29,879 bases of DNA from Heterostelium multicystogenum. Taxonomy: Eukaryota > Evosea > Eumycetozoa > Acytosteliales > Acytosteliaceae. Positions 19,274 to 27,948 of this stretch are shown here, in pieces. Below the pieces are notes generated by a model, which ran no database searches, had not been told where the DNA came from, and saw only the letters and a list, made by a program, of their open reading frames with translations. The translations under genes and the position numbers were made by a program. Position 1 is the first letter of the stretch, and the number at the start of each line of letters is the position of its first letter. The DNA is taken from the NCBI GenBank assembly GCA_003667245.1, contig RCNN01000579.1:1-29879 (forward strand), in the 5' to 3' direction.

Positions 19274-19885
19274 CTAATTTTCCGGACAGGGATTGAACAC
19301 TTCCGTCGCCGCCACCGCAGACACATACGGAATTTTCGTACCTGGAATGATCCCGACGGAGTAGGCATTTTTGCCGGTGTCACGCACATAGGTCTTGTCG
19401 GTGGTCAGATCGCCCGGCTGGTTCTCACCGAGCAGGTAATCCAGAAACTGGATTTTCACCGGCGTATTGAACTGCCCTTCGGCCGTCAGCGGAATGATCT
19501 GAGCAGCCCCAGCCCGAGTGAACGCGAAAAAACGCCGCGGCGGCTTCACGGCTGCGGAAGGTTTTCACGCACAGCACATCGCGGGTACGCAGCGTGATAA
19601 AGCGCTGATAACGGCCACTGGAATAGGTGCTCAGAATCAAGCCATCGTCCACCAGAACGCCCAGCCCCTGAGTGGCACGGCACTGGCCATCGCCGCCATT
19701 CTCCGAGCCGTAGGGCAAGTAGCACCAGTTGGTCTGGCTCAGGGCCCGCACCGAACCGGGGGCAATCTGTAGGTCGTGCTCGATTGCTGGCGGGCTTCGG
19801 GTGTTTGATACGGAATGCTGCAGCCGCTGAGGATCAGGGCCAGGAACACGTACAACAGGCGATAAAGAGCGCATAGGTTTTCCAT
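19274..19885 (-). CDS. Predicted lipoprotein, frameshifted
   Basis: The start at 19885 gives MENLCALYRLLYVFLALILS followed by the lipobox cysteine in LSGC, so the mature protein should be lipid-anchored. The rest reads SIPYQTPEARQQSSTTYRLP, SQTNWCYLPYGSENGGDGQC, ITLRTRDVLCVKTFRS, AGAAQIIPLTAEGQFNTPVK and ends VAATEVFNPCPEN. Two shifts are near 19755 and 19510. Several Cys residues (WCYLP, GQC, VLCVK, NPCPEN) could form disulfides. About 203 residues. No family recognised. Confidence 0.72.
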
Positions 19886-19989
19886 AACAGGTACGGCAGG
19901 TCGTTGCGCGGGTTGCCAGGGGGTCATTCCTTTGAAAGCTGCGCAGGTTCTGTCACATTCTACGACAAGTACCTTTCGGCGAAAACTTT

Positions 19990-20262
19990 ATGGAAATACA
20001 GATTTCGGAAACGTCCGACTGGCAATTGTTCGCGGCCACAGCCGAAGTGCTGGAGCACGGTTTGAACGGTGAATGGACCGTAAAGGCCGATGGGCTGGAT
20101 CAGCGCTATTGGGATTTGTGCGTCGAAGGCCAGACCCTCACCCTGCACCTTGAGCATTATCTGGGGATCAGCCTGCTCATGCCTGGCCAGGGCGAGAGCC
20201 TGGAGGGGTTGAGTGATTTGGGGTTGAGGGCGTACCGGCTGGTGCTTCCATTTGCGGGATAA
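19990..20262 (+). CDS. Small conserved protein, 90 residues, DUF3630-like
   Basis: Intact frame from MEIQISETSDWQLFAATAEV to RAYRLVLPFAG. The Trp-rich mid part EWTVKADGLDQRYWDLCVEG and HLEHYLGISLLMP resemble small gamma-proteobacterial proteins of the DUF3630 type; that is from memory and moderately certain. It is soluble, of unknown function, and divergent from the lipoprotein gene. Confidence 0.72.
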   Translation: MEIQISETSDWQLFAATAEVLEHGLNGEWTVKADGLDQRYWDLCVEGQTLTLHLEHYLGISLLMPGQGESLEGLSDLGLRAYRLVLPFAG

Positions 20263-20272
20263 AGGAGACTTT

Positions 20273-20307
20273 GCGTAGGCCGTAGCACCTTGCTCCTTTG
20301 CCTACGC
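20273..20307. terminator. Stem-loop downstream of the 90-residue protein
   Basis: An 8-bp perfect stem, gcgtaggc (20273-20280) with gcctacgc (20300-20307), is found 10 bases after the stop at 20262. The loop is 19 bases and there is no T run. It may terminate the upstream gene or be part of the larger repeat that follows. Confidence 0.4.
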
Positions 20308-20383
20308 TTGCGTCAGAATCCGCCGGCTTGTGCACCTGGGTGGCCATCTCTAAGGTTGCTCGGTCGCTGAAAACTCAGTGATC

Positions 20384-20523
20384 GGGTTTAGTAGCCCTAG
20401 GGTCAATTACACATAGTGCATGAGCTACATCTATCAGACGTTCCTGTCTGTGCTTGATGGTGGCTGTGCGTAGGGCGCCTTCGGGTGCGCCGGCTTTGTG
20501 TAATTCCCCGGTCTACTAACCTG
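20384..20523. repeat. Large imperfect inverted-repeat element with internal hairpins
   Basis: The outer arms gggtttagtagccctagggt...caattacaca (20384-20413) and tgtgtaattcccc...ggtctactaacctg (20497-20523) are complementary over most of their length. Inside are two smaller stems: cagac (20435-20439) with gtctg (20446-20450), and ggcgc (20474-20478) with gcgcc (20487-20491). The element ends 64 bases before the start of the gene at 20588, so it could be a structured leader or a small mobile repeat. There is no coding potential in it. Confidence 0.6.
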
Positions 20524-20587
20524 CGTACAGCTGCCACCCTTCTTGTGTAGTAGCGAAAGGGTGTCGGCCCCATTCAGGAATTGCACC

Positions 20588-20920
20588 ATGTTCAAAGTAA
20601 CGCCGAATCCTCCGAAGAAACCGGATCTAAAACTCCATCAGGCTGCCCAGCGCGCCATTGATCACTACCTCAATCCCGGCACCGATGCCGAGACAGTCCC
20701 AGAGACAACCGCCCTCTTCAGCGTCACCTCCGGCGTCAGCAGCGAAATCCTGATCGCCAACAGCTACGAAACCGTTACCTCCGTCAGCGCCCTGCTGCTC
20801 GACCTGTCCGACGAACTGACCGGCAAAGACCGCGACGTGGCATTGGCCATTCACCAACTGAGCGAATTGAGCGTACTGCTGATCGGCAAACTGATGGACC
20901 GCGAAACACCTCGGGCATAG
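20588..20920 (+). CDS. DUF3077/DUF6124-type small protein, 110 residues
   Basis: Intact frame from MFKVTPNPPKKPDLKLHQAA to LIGKLMDRETPRA, with aggaat before the ATG 20588. An upstream ATG at 20543 is in frame but has no ribosome binding site. The helical part ALLLDLSDELTGKDRDVALA and LSVLLIGKL is typical of this small Pseudomonas family, which occurs in many copies per genome and has no assigned function. It is preceded by the inverted-repeat element at 20384-20523. Its last 96 bases are repeated in decayed form at 21334-21429. Confidence 0.8.
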   Translation: MFKVTPNPPKKPDLKLHQAAQRAIDHYLNPGTDAETVPETTALFSVTSGVSSEILIANSYETVTSVSALLLDLSDELTGKDRDVALAIHQLSELSVLLIGKLMDRETPRA

Positions 20921-21010
20921 AGCCCAACGCAGTCCAGCGGGACTAGCCCTTCAACTCACCCAACCGATTACTCGCCGCGTCGTCGTATGCAACGTACAGC
21001 GACTCGGCGA
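20825..21010. repeat. Direct repeat, copy 1 (186 bp)
   Basis: From aaagaccgcgacgtgg to gcgactcggcga. It spans the 3' end of the 110-residue gene and then a sequence equal to the 3' end of the gene at 21453-21686. The second copy is at 21334-21520, offset 509-510 bases, roughly 90% identical by eye. Confidence 0.85.
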
Positions 21011-21091
21011 GAGGTGCGCGGTGCATTCAGCCATTGCTGAACCCTGCCTGGTTCGTTGTAATGGGCCAAGTCGAAACCCAACAGGTGATTC

Positions 21092-21328
21092 ATGGACGCT
21101 GATCCGCTATGCCTAGTATTTGTACCAGCCCTCGTAGCCGTTCTCACCGCCGCTGAAGACAGAAAGGGCTCACCTTTTACCGAGGCTGAGGTCTGTGATA
21201 TTCGAGACCGGGCGGTTTGTATCACCCTTCCCTTCAGCGTTGCGCTTGATATGGAAAGGGAGCGCGGCTATCCCGATCTGATTGCGGAGAATTGCTGGAG
21301 TGAATGGCAAAACCACAGAGGTCGTTGA
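21092..21328 (+). CDS. Hypothetical protein, 78 residues
   Basis: Intact frame MDADPLCLVFVPALVAVLTA to NCWSEWQNHRGR, ATG preceded by caacaggtg. The pattern EVCDIRDRAVCITLPFSVAL followed by ERGYPDLIAENCWSEW is familiar from small hypothetical Pseudomonas proteins, but I know no function. It lies in the unique 323-base segment between the two 186-bp direct repeats, so it may have arrived with the event that made the duplication. Confidence 0.65.
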   Translation: MDADPLCLVFVPALVAVLTAAEDRKGSPFTEAEVCDIRDRAVCITLPFSVALDMERERGYPDLIAENCWSEWQNHRGR

Positions 21329-21333
21329 TCTAT

Positions 21334-21520
21334 AAAGACTGCGACGTGGAATAGGCCATTCACCCGCTGAGCGAATCGAGCGTATAGCTGATCGGCAAAC
21401 TGATGGACCGCGAAACACCTCGGGCGTAGAGCCGAACGCGGTACTTTCGGGATTAGCCCTTCAACTCACCCAACCGATTACTCGCCGCGTCGTCGTACGC
21501 AACGTACAGCGACTCGGCGA
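21334..21520. repeat. Direct repeat, copy 2
   Basis: From aaagactgcgacgtgg to gcgactcggcga. The first half is a decayed copy of the end of the 110-residue gene (with in-frame stops such as gtggaataggcc). The second half is the genuine 3' end of the minus-strand gene 21453-21686. Confidence 0.85.
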
Positions 21521-21686
21521 TTTGGCTTTTGATGGCCTTGGCGCTTTCCAGACCCAATACAAAACCTTCGGCCTTCCCGCCTGCACGGTTGAGGTCTTCT
21601 TTGGTGTCAGCACCGGTGATGGCGTCGAGGAGTTTGATGGCCTGAGGGCCTACGCCTTTGGGGAGGCTGATTTGGTCGATGCTCAT
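21453..21686 (-). CDS. Hypothetical protein, 77 residues
   Basis: The start MSIDQISLPKGVGPQAIKLL at 21686 is chosen over longer frames because gaggcatccc provides a ribosome binding site. The body LDAITGADTKEDLNRAGGKA and ESLYVAYDDAASNRLGELKG is helical and soluble. It is a small Pseudomonas protein without known function. Its 3' 68 bases are also present at 20943-21010. Confidence 0.68.
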   Translation of the reverse strand: MSIDQISLPKGVGPQAIKLLDAITGADTKEDLNRAGGKAEGFVLGLESAKAIKSQIAESLYVAYDDAASNRLGELKG

Positions 21687-21854
21687 TGGGATGCCTCGGA
21701 TGAGATGCGGGATGGGGTGGTGCGGGTGAACGAGGTCATGGGCGATACCTTGAGATTGAGGTCGGTAGCGCGTGGAACCACTGCCGGGGATAAGCATGCT
21801 AGACGTTTATAGATACGGAGGGGCTATTTTCGGCAAGGCCCTTGCTACTTCTAG

Positions 21855-22082
21855 ACTAAACAATTCGCGAAGCCAGCAATCGAACCTCCTAGAAAGATCA
21901 CGGGCATTCCTCTTGAAATCATCGAAACGATGATACGGGACGCCCTCTCAAGCACCGGATGCGCTTGCCTGCTTAGCTACAGGAAGAGACTTACAGACCT
22001 ATACGTCTATACTGCTGAAAGGCATTTGAAATGTGCCAAAAAACAGCGTGGAAAATGGCGCACTATCACCTGTAGGATGTAG
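21855..22082 (+). other. Start-less open frame, possible gene remnant at the island edge
   Basis: A 76-codon frame runs between a TAG at 21852 and a TAG at 22080, with no ATG at its beginning (first ATG at 21930). It encodes KITGIPLEIIETMIRDALSS, then CLLSYRKRLTDLYVYTAERH. This could be the remnant or the frameshifted end of a gene. The rest of the 473-base gap from 21687 to 22159 shows nothing clear. Confidence 0.25.
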
Positions 22083-22159
22083 CGTAAGGTACCTTCCAAC
22101 GCTCGACTAAAGATGTTTGCCCGATCAACTGACATGGTTTAATTCGCGATATTGTCCTT

Positions 22160-25100
22160 ATGAACTCGACTTTCTATATACCGCGTAGGCTTTCAAGTAA
22201 TGATGGAACGATCAAAGAAGAAGCGCTACTTGCCGCTTCAAACCAACATTGTCGTCTTGGCCGAACCCGGCGGCGGAAAGACCGAGCTATTAAAAAGCTT
22301 GGCGCGGCAGCTCGGTGTTTCTTGCGTAACCGCAAACGCATTCCGACACATAGGAACTAAATATGAAAGCAGCCCACTTATCATTGATGCATTTGACGAG
22401 CTATCCAAGATCGACAAATCGGGAATTTACGAACTTCTAGCCAAAATTAAAAACGCAAACCCAACCTATGTCATTATATCTAGCAGATCAAGCGAATGGG
22501 ATAGCGCTGCTACAAATTCGTTCAAAGAGTTTTTAGGCCACCCACCTTTACTAGTCAGACTCTCGGAATTCATTGAAGAGGAACAAAAATTAATCTTCCA
22601 TAATTATCTACCAAATGAAAACTTCCTATTATTTCAGATTGAAGTTTCGAAATTTGATTTAAGCGCACTCTTACCAAACCCGCAATTTTTGAAGCTCTTT
22701 GCCGATGCATACATTGAGAGCAACAGATTTTTTACTGACAAACGCTCCATTTTCTCACAAGCCGTCGAACGCTTAGCTAAAGAAGCAAATACGGACGTGA
22801 CAACTCCTAACCCGTCACTTTCCATAACTCAAAAAATTGAAATATCCTCAGAGGTTTTCGCAAAAATACTATTATCTGGCGCAGAAGGCATTAGCACCAA
22901 CGAAGCAACTGAAAACCGAACATATCCTTTGCTCGCGTCATTATTCTGTACTAATATTTTGACAGGTGGCATTTTTAGCAACTCGGCTTTTTAAACCAGG
23001 CGACAGCGCTAATCAGCACCGCCCTGTTCACAAAAATTGTAGCTGAATACTGTGCAGCCGGTTATTTTACAAAGCGTATATCAAATGAGGCAGACCCTCT
23101 TACTCTTTCAAAATGCCTGGCCATCATTGCACCGAACTCTTCAGTAAGAGATGAGTTGCGAGGCTTGCTAGGTTGGATGGCATCGTTGGGCACCAAAAAG
23201 CATAGAGGAAGCTATAATTGAGCTTGATGCCTATGCGGTGCTCTCGAACGGAGATCCTTCTCAGCTTGAGCATTCATCAAAGCGACTATTAATAACATGC
23301 TTAAAAAAAACCGAAGCCCGAGATCCGTATTTTCGGCGAGGAGATTTTTGGCGGAAATTTAGCATTTCAGGTTTTTTACGGAGGATATTGTAAACGAGAT
23401 AAAACCTCTCCTAAAAGCCAATAATGATGGCCATTTAAGAAATTTACTTTTAGAGCTATTAGCAGAATCAAATGCAAACACGAAGTTAACAACCGAACTT
23501 CGCGAACTCATGCTGAACTCTAAAGAAAGCAAGAACACCCGATTACTAGCAAGCAAGTGCTTACTTGATATCGCCGACTACGACCATCTTCCCGATTTAG
23601 CGGTATTAATCTTTGAGGCCAGCAATGACTCACTTAGTGTTGCTGCAGATATCATCGCCGCCCTCGGCCCGAAAACATTCAAAAACACTTATCTTGCAGG
23701 TTTTTTTCGGGTATGTGCACACCTTCACCCGAACACCCAGGAGCACGCAGATCGCACGATAGGCTCACGCCATTTTATTAAGTCATTAATAGAGACTCTC
23801 GATTTAACGTACGTTGATTGGCTTTTAGAAGAACTGACAAGCGAGCTAACTTGCACCTGCGAGAAACAGCCATATGAGTGTTATTGCCGAATCGGAATAA
23901 GCAAAGTCATAGGCTCACTACTAGACCATTACTTTGAGCTAACGGAGCCTCCTGTTGACCCTAAACGGGTATGGAACTGGGTCAAAAATATTAAATTTTA
24001 TGAGTATAAAACGACAACACAAAGCAAAGCTGTTAAAGCACTAAAAGAAGACGAAAAACTGAGACAAGGCATAATTTCACATGTCTTCGAGACGATGACA
24101 GATCAAAATCTAATTTTTGATACGAAAATGCATAACTTTGATTGGCACTCCCACTCCGGCCTTAGCTTCCAGCCTCAGGATTATAAATACATAGTTGATT
24201 TAGCATTTATTGTCGACAACAGCGACCTATGGCGCGCCTTCATAGCTACGCATCAGTACTACAGAAAAAAAGATGACAGAGGCACAAATAGCTTACGACA
24301 TCATATGCGCGCCCAAGCGATGGAGAAGCCATCATTCATGTCGGAGTGGGTCAAGTCAAATAGAGCCATTGCGCTATCCGAACGCGAAAATCGATTACTT
24401 CATAGACATACTCGAAAAATAAAACGTTATCGTAGGCAAAGAAAAAATCTGCGCGCCGCTAACATCGAGTATATTAAAGAAAATAGAAAAGTCATTGAGA
24501 TAGGAGAGCATTGGGATTTTTTATCTAGTTTCGCAATGACAGCACTTTCATCTCCCGACAAACTTGACATAGAGTTCGGGGATGAAATACTGGTTCGAAA
24601 TTCACTCAGAAATTGCATACAATTTTTATCCCCTCACATTCCAGATGTGTCTAAACTCGCCGAACTGCAATGCAAATCGATGTACAGTCCATTAATGACG
24701 ATTTTGTATGCTGCTTGCATGGAAAATCTTCGTACCAATGACAGTTTGAAAAATATTGAACTCCGGCTACTAAAGTCACTTAGAACCCACCTTAACATGC
24801 ACTATAGAGCGATCTCAAAAGAGGAAAGACTTCAACTAAAAAACTGAGATTGACCACTTAATTTTTTGTGATAGCGAGAGTGCCAAATGCTTTCTTCAAG
24901 AATACCTTGAAACCTCAGTTATCGGACCAAGGATGCGCCAATCCACAATTATATTTACTGCAACACGACCAGGCATTCAGTCATTTACGTGCCACCTTAT
25001 CAATTGAGTGGCTCCGACGTTTTCCAAAGCTAGCTCTTGAACCACTTAATACTTTATTTGAGATCTCAGCACAATTTGGAAATCGCGGGGATTTAAATTC

Positions 25101-26181
25101 AATTATTGCCGAGCGTTGTGCAGAATTTACAGCCATCCCTTCCGGAGACGGTGAAGGAATAGACCACAAACATACATTCTGGTTTATCCGCGCATGGTAC
25201 TTCTTAGAATCCCCACCTACGTTATATTGGGACTACCTCAAGACCAACAACGACATAGTACATTTGCTATACGAGCAGTCTGGAAGAGCAACCAGTGCCG
25301 AACATCCTTACTGGCCAAAGCTTACACCTGGCAAGATAGAAAACATCCTAGACGCCTTCATCGAAAAATGGCCCAAGGTGCAGTTACCAAACCACTGGGG
25401 TTCAGACAGCCCAAAAGAAGAGAATGCATATCGTTTTTTTACTGAAGTGATTTGGTCGATCGGTTCGGATGAACCTGATGATGCGATTCCAGTATTAGGT
25501 AGACTCTTAGCCGATCCGCGCTTCAGCGACCTGCACAACGACTTGAAAAGTATGCATGCCGCTCAGATGAGAAAGATTGCATTGAGATACTTTGAACCAC
25601 CAACACCATATGAAATTGTAAACCAACTGGACCGCGACGAAGTTGTAACCGTGGAAGGTTTACGCCAACTGGTAGTACAGGAACTTCAAGAGTTTCAAAA
25701 AGCCATCACAGGCGGCGAATACAATTCTGTCAATCGTTTTTATGAGAATAGTAAAAGACTAGATGAAGAGCGTTGCACGGAGATTATCGCCGAACGTCTT
25801 AGTCTCAAACTACAACCTAAAAATATTACAATTACATCAGAGCACCATCTAAAGGCATCAAAACGAAGTGATTTCACTGTTGCAAAGTACATCTCGGGGA
25901 AAAGACGACTTCTTGTTACAGAGGTCAAGGGGCAGTGGCATAGAGATTTATATACAGCTGCCAATGCTCAATTGTATGAACTCTACTCTATTCACCCAGA
26001 TGCAGATCAACAAGGTATTCTTATAGTAGTTTGGTTCGGCGCAAACGAAATAATTGCAGGTCGTAAAAATCACGGCATCGAAAGTGCGCAACAACTTAGG
26101 AGCAGTATTGAATTAGCACTACCCGCAGAACTATACGGCTTGATCGACGTGTTCGTCCTAGATGTATCCAAGCCTCAATAG
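22160..26181 (+). CDS. Very large STAND/NACHT-like NTPase with helical repeats and C-terminal nuclease, frameshifted
   Basis: About 1,340 codons read as one protein across frame changes near 22245, 22985, 23195, 23370, 24840 and 24910-24930; that near 24840 is in a run of six A and restores a continuous protein. N-terminus MNSTFYIPRRLSSNDGTIKE, Walker A VVLAEPGGGKTELLKSLA (about residue 36), Walker B SPLIIDAFDELSK and a sensor-like YVIISSRSSEWD, the STAND/NACHT pattern. The middle is helical with HEAT-like stretches (TRLLASKCLLDIADYDHLPD, LSVAADIIAALGPK). A CxC-x6-CxC cluster is at 23852-23887. The C-terminus has a PD-(D/E)xK-like core: SDFTVAKY, LLVTEVKGQWHRD, then GILIVVWFG. AT-rich and unlike its neighbours, so probably acquired. 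A defence role is inferred from the domains. Confidence 0.72.
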
Positions 26182-26417
26182 ATAATAGATTTAGGTTAAT
26201 GTCAGTCAAACCTAAGAGTAAAGGGAGACAAAATTTAGTCTCCGCTACACGGCTGCCCGCTTTCCCCACTGAAAACTTTTGCTCAACAACTTAAAAGCCA
26301 ACCGAAGCGAAGCGCAAGGATATACTTCCAACAAAACAGCTTCACTTCTTTTGCATGAATTATCAGAGGCATTTACTACAATAAACACGAGCGATCGTAT
26401 TCACAACACGTTAAACG
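26182..26417. other. Convergent spacer with weak hairpin
   Basis: This 236-base AT-rich spacer lies between the stop codons of the large NTPase-nuclease and the membrane protein. A 6-bp stem ggagac (26224-26229) / gtctcc (26238-26243) is the only structure I see; it has no T run and may be a weak terminator. No gene. Confidence 0.4.
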
Positions 26418-27242
26418 TCAAGTAGCTTTTGCTACAAACTCAAAAACATACTCTCCGACCTTTAAATTTGAGCTAGAGTTCAGGTGAAGATTACAGCCGC
26501 GCAAGCTTGGCGTCCCTGGTTTAGCTGAAATTACAGATGAATCATCATATGGAGAGAGTACAAGCGTCGCAGATACGGCTGGCGCGGTTTTAAAAACCGG
26601 ATTAAATCTGATCCCTGCCGTCGCAATCTTTGTTGGCCTCAAAACCTGGATCTTCACTATTCCAGCTTGCTCTACCTCATCCGAATTAGTTACTTCTTGA
26701 GAATACTTCATTGCAGGTGCATCAGCATCAATATTGGGAAAAAGCGATTTGATTTGGCTTTCTCTAATCCCCCGACCCAACTCGTCAAGCTGATTCTTTA
26801 GCGCAGACACCTCCTGAAGTAGATGCTGCGTGTCATCGGCCCCCGCATTTTGGATTGACTGCTCCAACTCACTGAGCCGTTCATATACTTCACGTTTACT
26901 CTCTGCAACCTGCCCATCTCCACCACCACTATCTATCCAATAACTAACGGTCCGCTGAACGATCTCGGTTATATTTGCCTGCACGCCAGCCACCAGCGTT
27001 TCAATCTTTGTAACCGTCTCGCTCGTCTTATCGGCCGCCTGAGTTGACTTAACATAAAACTGCCATGATAGCCAAGCCATAAACAACGAAATTATCAGTG
27101 CGGCGATTGCTAATCCGAAAGAGATAAGAGAAAACATATCTAATTCATACCTTCGACTTGCTTCGGACACTACTTCAGCTCTGCAAATCGTAGGAACTGT
27201 CATCACAGCAATAAAACCAAGTATTCTAAAAAACATTTGCAC
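26418..27242 (-). CDS. Hypothetical membrane-anchored coiled-coil protein, 274 residues
   Basis: Intact frame. MQMFFRILGFIAVMTVPTIC is a signal peptide, likely cleaved near CRA-EV. A second hydrophobic segment, SFGLAIAALIISLFMAWLSW, follows at about residues 40-60 and anchors the protein. Next is a coiled-coil-like region (SETVTKIETLVAGVQANITE; REVYERLSELEQSIQNAG; LLQEVSALKNQLDELG) and a C-terminal beta-rich domain with GIRFNPVFKTAPAVSATLVL and KVGEYVFEFVAKAT. The C-terminal domain could be extracytoplasmic or cytoplasmic depending on cleavage. I recognise no family. Its AT-rich composition matches the adjacent large NTPase-nuclease, with which it converges. Confidence 0.72.
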   Translation of the reverse strand: MQMFFRILGFIAVMTVPTICRAEVVSEASRRYELDMFSLISFGLAIAALIISLFMAWLSWQFYVKSTQAADKTSETVTKIETLVAGVQANITEIVQRTVSYWIDSGGGDGQVAESKREVYERLSELEQSIQNAGADDTQHLLQEVSALKNQLDELGRGIRESQIKSLFPNIDADAPAMKYSQEVTNSDEVEQAGIVKIQVLRPTKIATAGIRFNPVFKTAPAVSATLVLSPYDDSSVISAKPGTPSLRGCNLHLNSSSNLKVGEYVFEFVAKAT

Positions 27243-27948
27243 TCCTTTGCCTAAACGGCCAACCCATGTAAAATTTTAATACACCGATATAACTGCTGCC
27301 TGAACTTGCATCGCCAACTGTTAAAATCTAATCGAAATACACCTCCAGCCGAACAACGTGATCAATATTCACGATCTCGATGAGGTCGTGATGATAACAC
27401 CGATGAAGGCGCATAGCCATCATTATCTAAATTATCTATAAATCGCAAATAAAACTCTACTGATAAATATAGTCAAAAATCAGAACTGGATCTGAATGCA
27501 TTTTAATCTGAAAGTGCTCGAAATGGACGGGGCATACATATAGAATGCTTCTGTTTTTGCGGAAATATCAAATGATTATTTTTTACCAAAAACCATTCCC
27601 TTAGCATCAACTATCAGACGCAACTACTTAGAGACTCATAGCATTTCAAAACTTTAAGAGCGCCAAAAAAATTGCTGCAATTATTTAAAACAACACGCAT
27701 AACACTCTCGCAACCTTCCAATTCGACGCATATTATTCAGACAAACAAGTCATGCAGGCCAGCTCCTTACCGATTATCTCTATCCCTCTTATACAACTCC
27801 ATAATAAATCCAACATATCTAATTATCGCACTGACGACAAAAACAGCTTTCCTTTAAAACTAAACAAGCTACAACTCTCTATTAAGTTGTACGACAACCT
27901 AAAACAATCCCCCATCCCCGACGATGGTACCAACTCCCGAGCCCCACG
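27243..27948. other. AT-rich non-coding stretch at the right end of the island
   Basis: 706 bases without a convincing gene. The short open frames here have no ribosome binding site or recognisable protein. Composition stays AT-rich until about 27900 and then changes abruptly to GC-rich just before the EamA gene, marking the island boundary. It must also hold the promoter of the membrane coiled-coil gene at its left end. I see no tRNA, integrase or attachment repeat. Confidence 0.5.

Noticed and set aside
20384..20523. Integron attC-like recombination site
   Set aside because: The arms do not end in the RYYYAAC and GTTRRRY core sequences and no integrase or cassette array is present.
20968..21225. 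85-codon minus-strand frame overlapping the 78-residue gene
   Set aside because: It is antisense to the better-supported 21092-21328 gene and runs into the decayed repeat copy; no protein pattern.
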